64,000 nucleotides of DNA, taken from positions 372,001-436,000 of the forward strand of contig JAEWUC010000007.1 of assembly GCA_023397505.1 (NCBI GenBank). Reading direction: 5' to 3'. Source of the DNA: Bacteroidota bacterium. GTDB taxonomy: Bacteria; Bacteroidota; Ignavibacteria; Ignavibacteriales; Melioribacteraceae. Of the stretch, positions 63,269 through 64,000 are shown piece by piece; within the stretch, counting starts at the first letter, position 1, and each line of letters begins with the position of its first letter. The notes below the pieces were generated by a model. The model saw only the letters and a program-made list of their open reading frames with translations. It searched no databases and was not told the origin of the DNA. The position numbers were made by a program, and so were the translations under genes.

Positions 63269-64000
63269 ATGAAAATCCTTGAACAATTGAACGAAGAACA
63301 GCGCAAAGCTGTGGAATATATAACAGGTCCGCAAATGATAGTTGCGGGTGCCGGATCCGGTAAAACCCGTGTTTTAACGGTCAAAATAGCGTATTTGATA
63401 GATAAAGGAATTGAGCCTGACACAATTTTAGCCCTAACCTTTACTAATAAAGCCGCTAAAGAGATGAAAGATCGAATTAAATCTCTCATCGGCAAAAAGG
63501 CGGATAAATTGTGGATGGGTACATTCCATTCAACTTTTGCCAGAATTTTAAGATCTGAAGCAGCACTACTCAATTACCGCCCAAACTTTTCGATTTACGA
63601 CCGCGAAGATTCCGTTTCTCTCGTTAGTAATGTTATGCAGAATTTAAACATCAATCTTGAGAATTTAACTCCGAATTCAGCGCAGCACAAAATCAGCAAC
63701 CTTAAAAACCAGATGATAAGCCCGGAAGAATATTCAAAGAATTTTGCAACTACATTAGTTGATAAGAAATTTTTTGATGTTTACTCGGAATACAATAAAC
63801 GTCTTTTCGAAAACAACGCGATGGATTTCGACGATCTGCTTCTTAAACCTATTGAACTTTTTAATAATAATCCCAAAGTTTTGTCCAAGTATAAAAAGCA
63901 ATTTAAATATATTCTTGTCGACGAATATCAGGATACAAATAAAGCTCAGTATGAAATTTTAAAACAATTAAGCCCGTTGAAAGATAAAGTTTGTGTTGTT
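63269..64000 (+). CDS. UvrD/PcrA-type DNA helicase (3' end beyond window)
   Basis: A reading frame of 244 codons, open to the last base, so it is truncated at the window edge. It opens MKILEQLNEEQRKAVEYITG (Q-motif). Walker A is AGAGSGKTRVL and motif Ia TFTNKAAKEMKDR. GTFHSTFARIL and DFDDLL follow, and motif II is VDEYQDTN. This is the N-terminal part of a superfamily 1A helicase, most like PcrA/UvrD, which acts in nucleotide excision repair and in clearing proteins from DNA. It follows a candidate promoter. Confidence 0.95.
   Translation, partial: MKILEQLNEEQRKAVEYITGPQMIVAGAGSGKTRVLTVKIAYLIDKGIEPDTILALTFTNKAAKEMKDRIKSLIGKKADKLWMGTFHSTFARILRSEAALLNYRPNFSIYDREDSVSLVSNVMQNLNINLENLTPNSAQHKISNLKNQMISPEEYSKNFATTLVDKKFFDVYSEYNKRLFENNAMDFDDLLLKPIELFNNNPKVLSKYKKQFKYILVDEYQDTNKAQYEILKQLSPLKDKVCVV

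Noticed and set aside
63250..63573. Minus-strand ORF of 107 codons at the right end
   Set aside because: It is opposite the helicase gene, which starts at 63269 and shows all N-terminal SF1 helicase motifs.
1..64000. CRISPR array, prophage or insertion sequence
   Set aside because: No regularly spaced direct repeats, integrase, transposase or phage structural gene was found; only small palindromes.

Overview
The window is 64 kb of AT-rich, densely packed bacterial chromosome. Gene content and order point to the Bacteroidetes/Chlorobi side of the tree, most likely Ignavibacteria; this is inference from content, not a phylogeny. The indicators are a LysW carrier-protein amino-acid cluster, an E2-E1 fused 2-oxoglutarate dehydrogenase, several SurA/BamA-type outer-membrane proteins, many TTG starts with overlapping genes, and a perfect TTTG-N19-TAnnTTTG promoter in front of tRNA-Phe. 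No phage, integrase, transposase or CRISPR array is visible. The accessory signal lies in small palindromic repeats between genes and, once, inside a gene.

Layout. 1-390: tail of a beta-class DNA methyltransferase. 487-6844: three parvulin/SurA-type envelope proteins in tandem, then a MoxR ATPase and an M23 lipoprotein. 6864-10487 (minus): the fused 2-oxoglutarate enzyme. 10779-16748: LysW operon (lysW, homocitrate-synthase-like, lysX, argC/lysY, a class II amidotransferase-like protein, lysZ, lysJ). 16909-21470: nuoABCDEF for NADH dehydrogenase, then a terminator and tRNA-Phe with a degenerate copy of its 3' end. 22010-22477 (minus): a SET-domain protein. 22717-28483: purC, DUF971, pgsA, pgpA, cinA, thpR, recA, recX. 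28533-33817: acyl-CoA dehydrogenase, guaB, a glycosyltransferase and purD.

33832-38766 (minus): prsW, nadD, meaB, an unknown exported protein, an NtrC-type regulator and a HIT protein. 38931-46329: the fatty-acid cluster yceD-rpmF-plsX-fabH-fabD-DUF3109-fabG-acpP-fabF-rnc. 46502-49390: gcvP. 49561-52067: a CoA-binding protein, a BamA/TamA-like barrel and rsmE. 52090-55250 (minus): nucleoside salvage (cdd-tdk-nupC-pnp). 55482-63172: OPT transporter, PqqD-like protein, PepD, MFS carrier, beta-barrel protein, M29 peptidase and a GyrI-like protein. 63269-end: the start of a UvrD/PcrA helicase.

The most interesting observation is the class II amidotransferase-like protein (14144-14788) inside the LysW operon. 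It keeps the nucleophile Cys2 and the arginine that binds the glutamyl alpha-carboxylate. By eye it lacks the aspartate that binds a free alpha-amino group. The C-terminal Glu of LysW, with its product joined through the gamma-carboxyl, has exactly that state: free carboxylate, blocked amine. The protein may therefore release the finished amino acid from LysW, replacing the LysK hydrolase, which is not in this window. Second comes a palindromic repeat sitting in frame inside rsmE. Third are at least two families of intergenic palindromes and a broken tRNA-Phe tail duplication.
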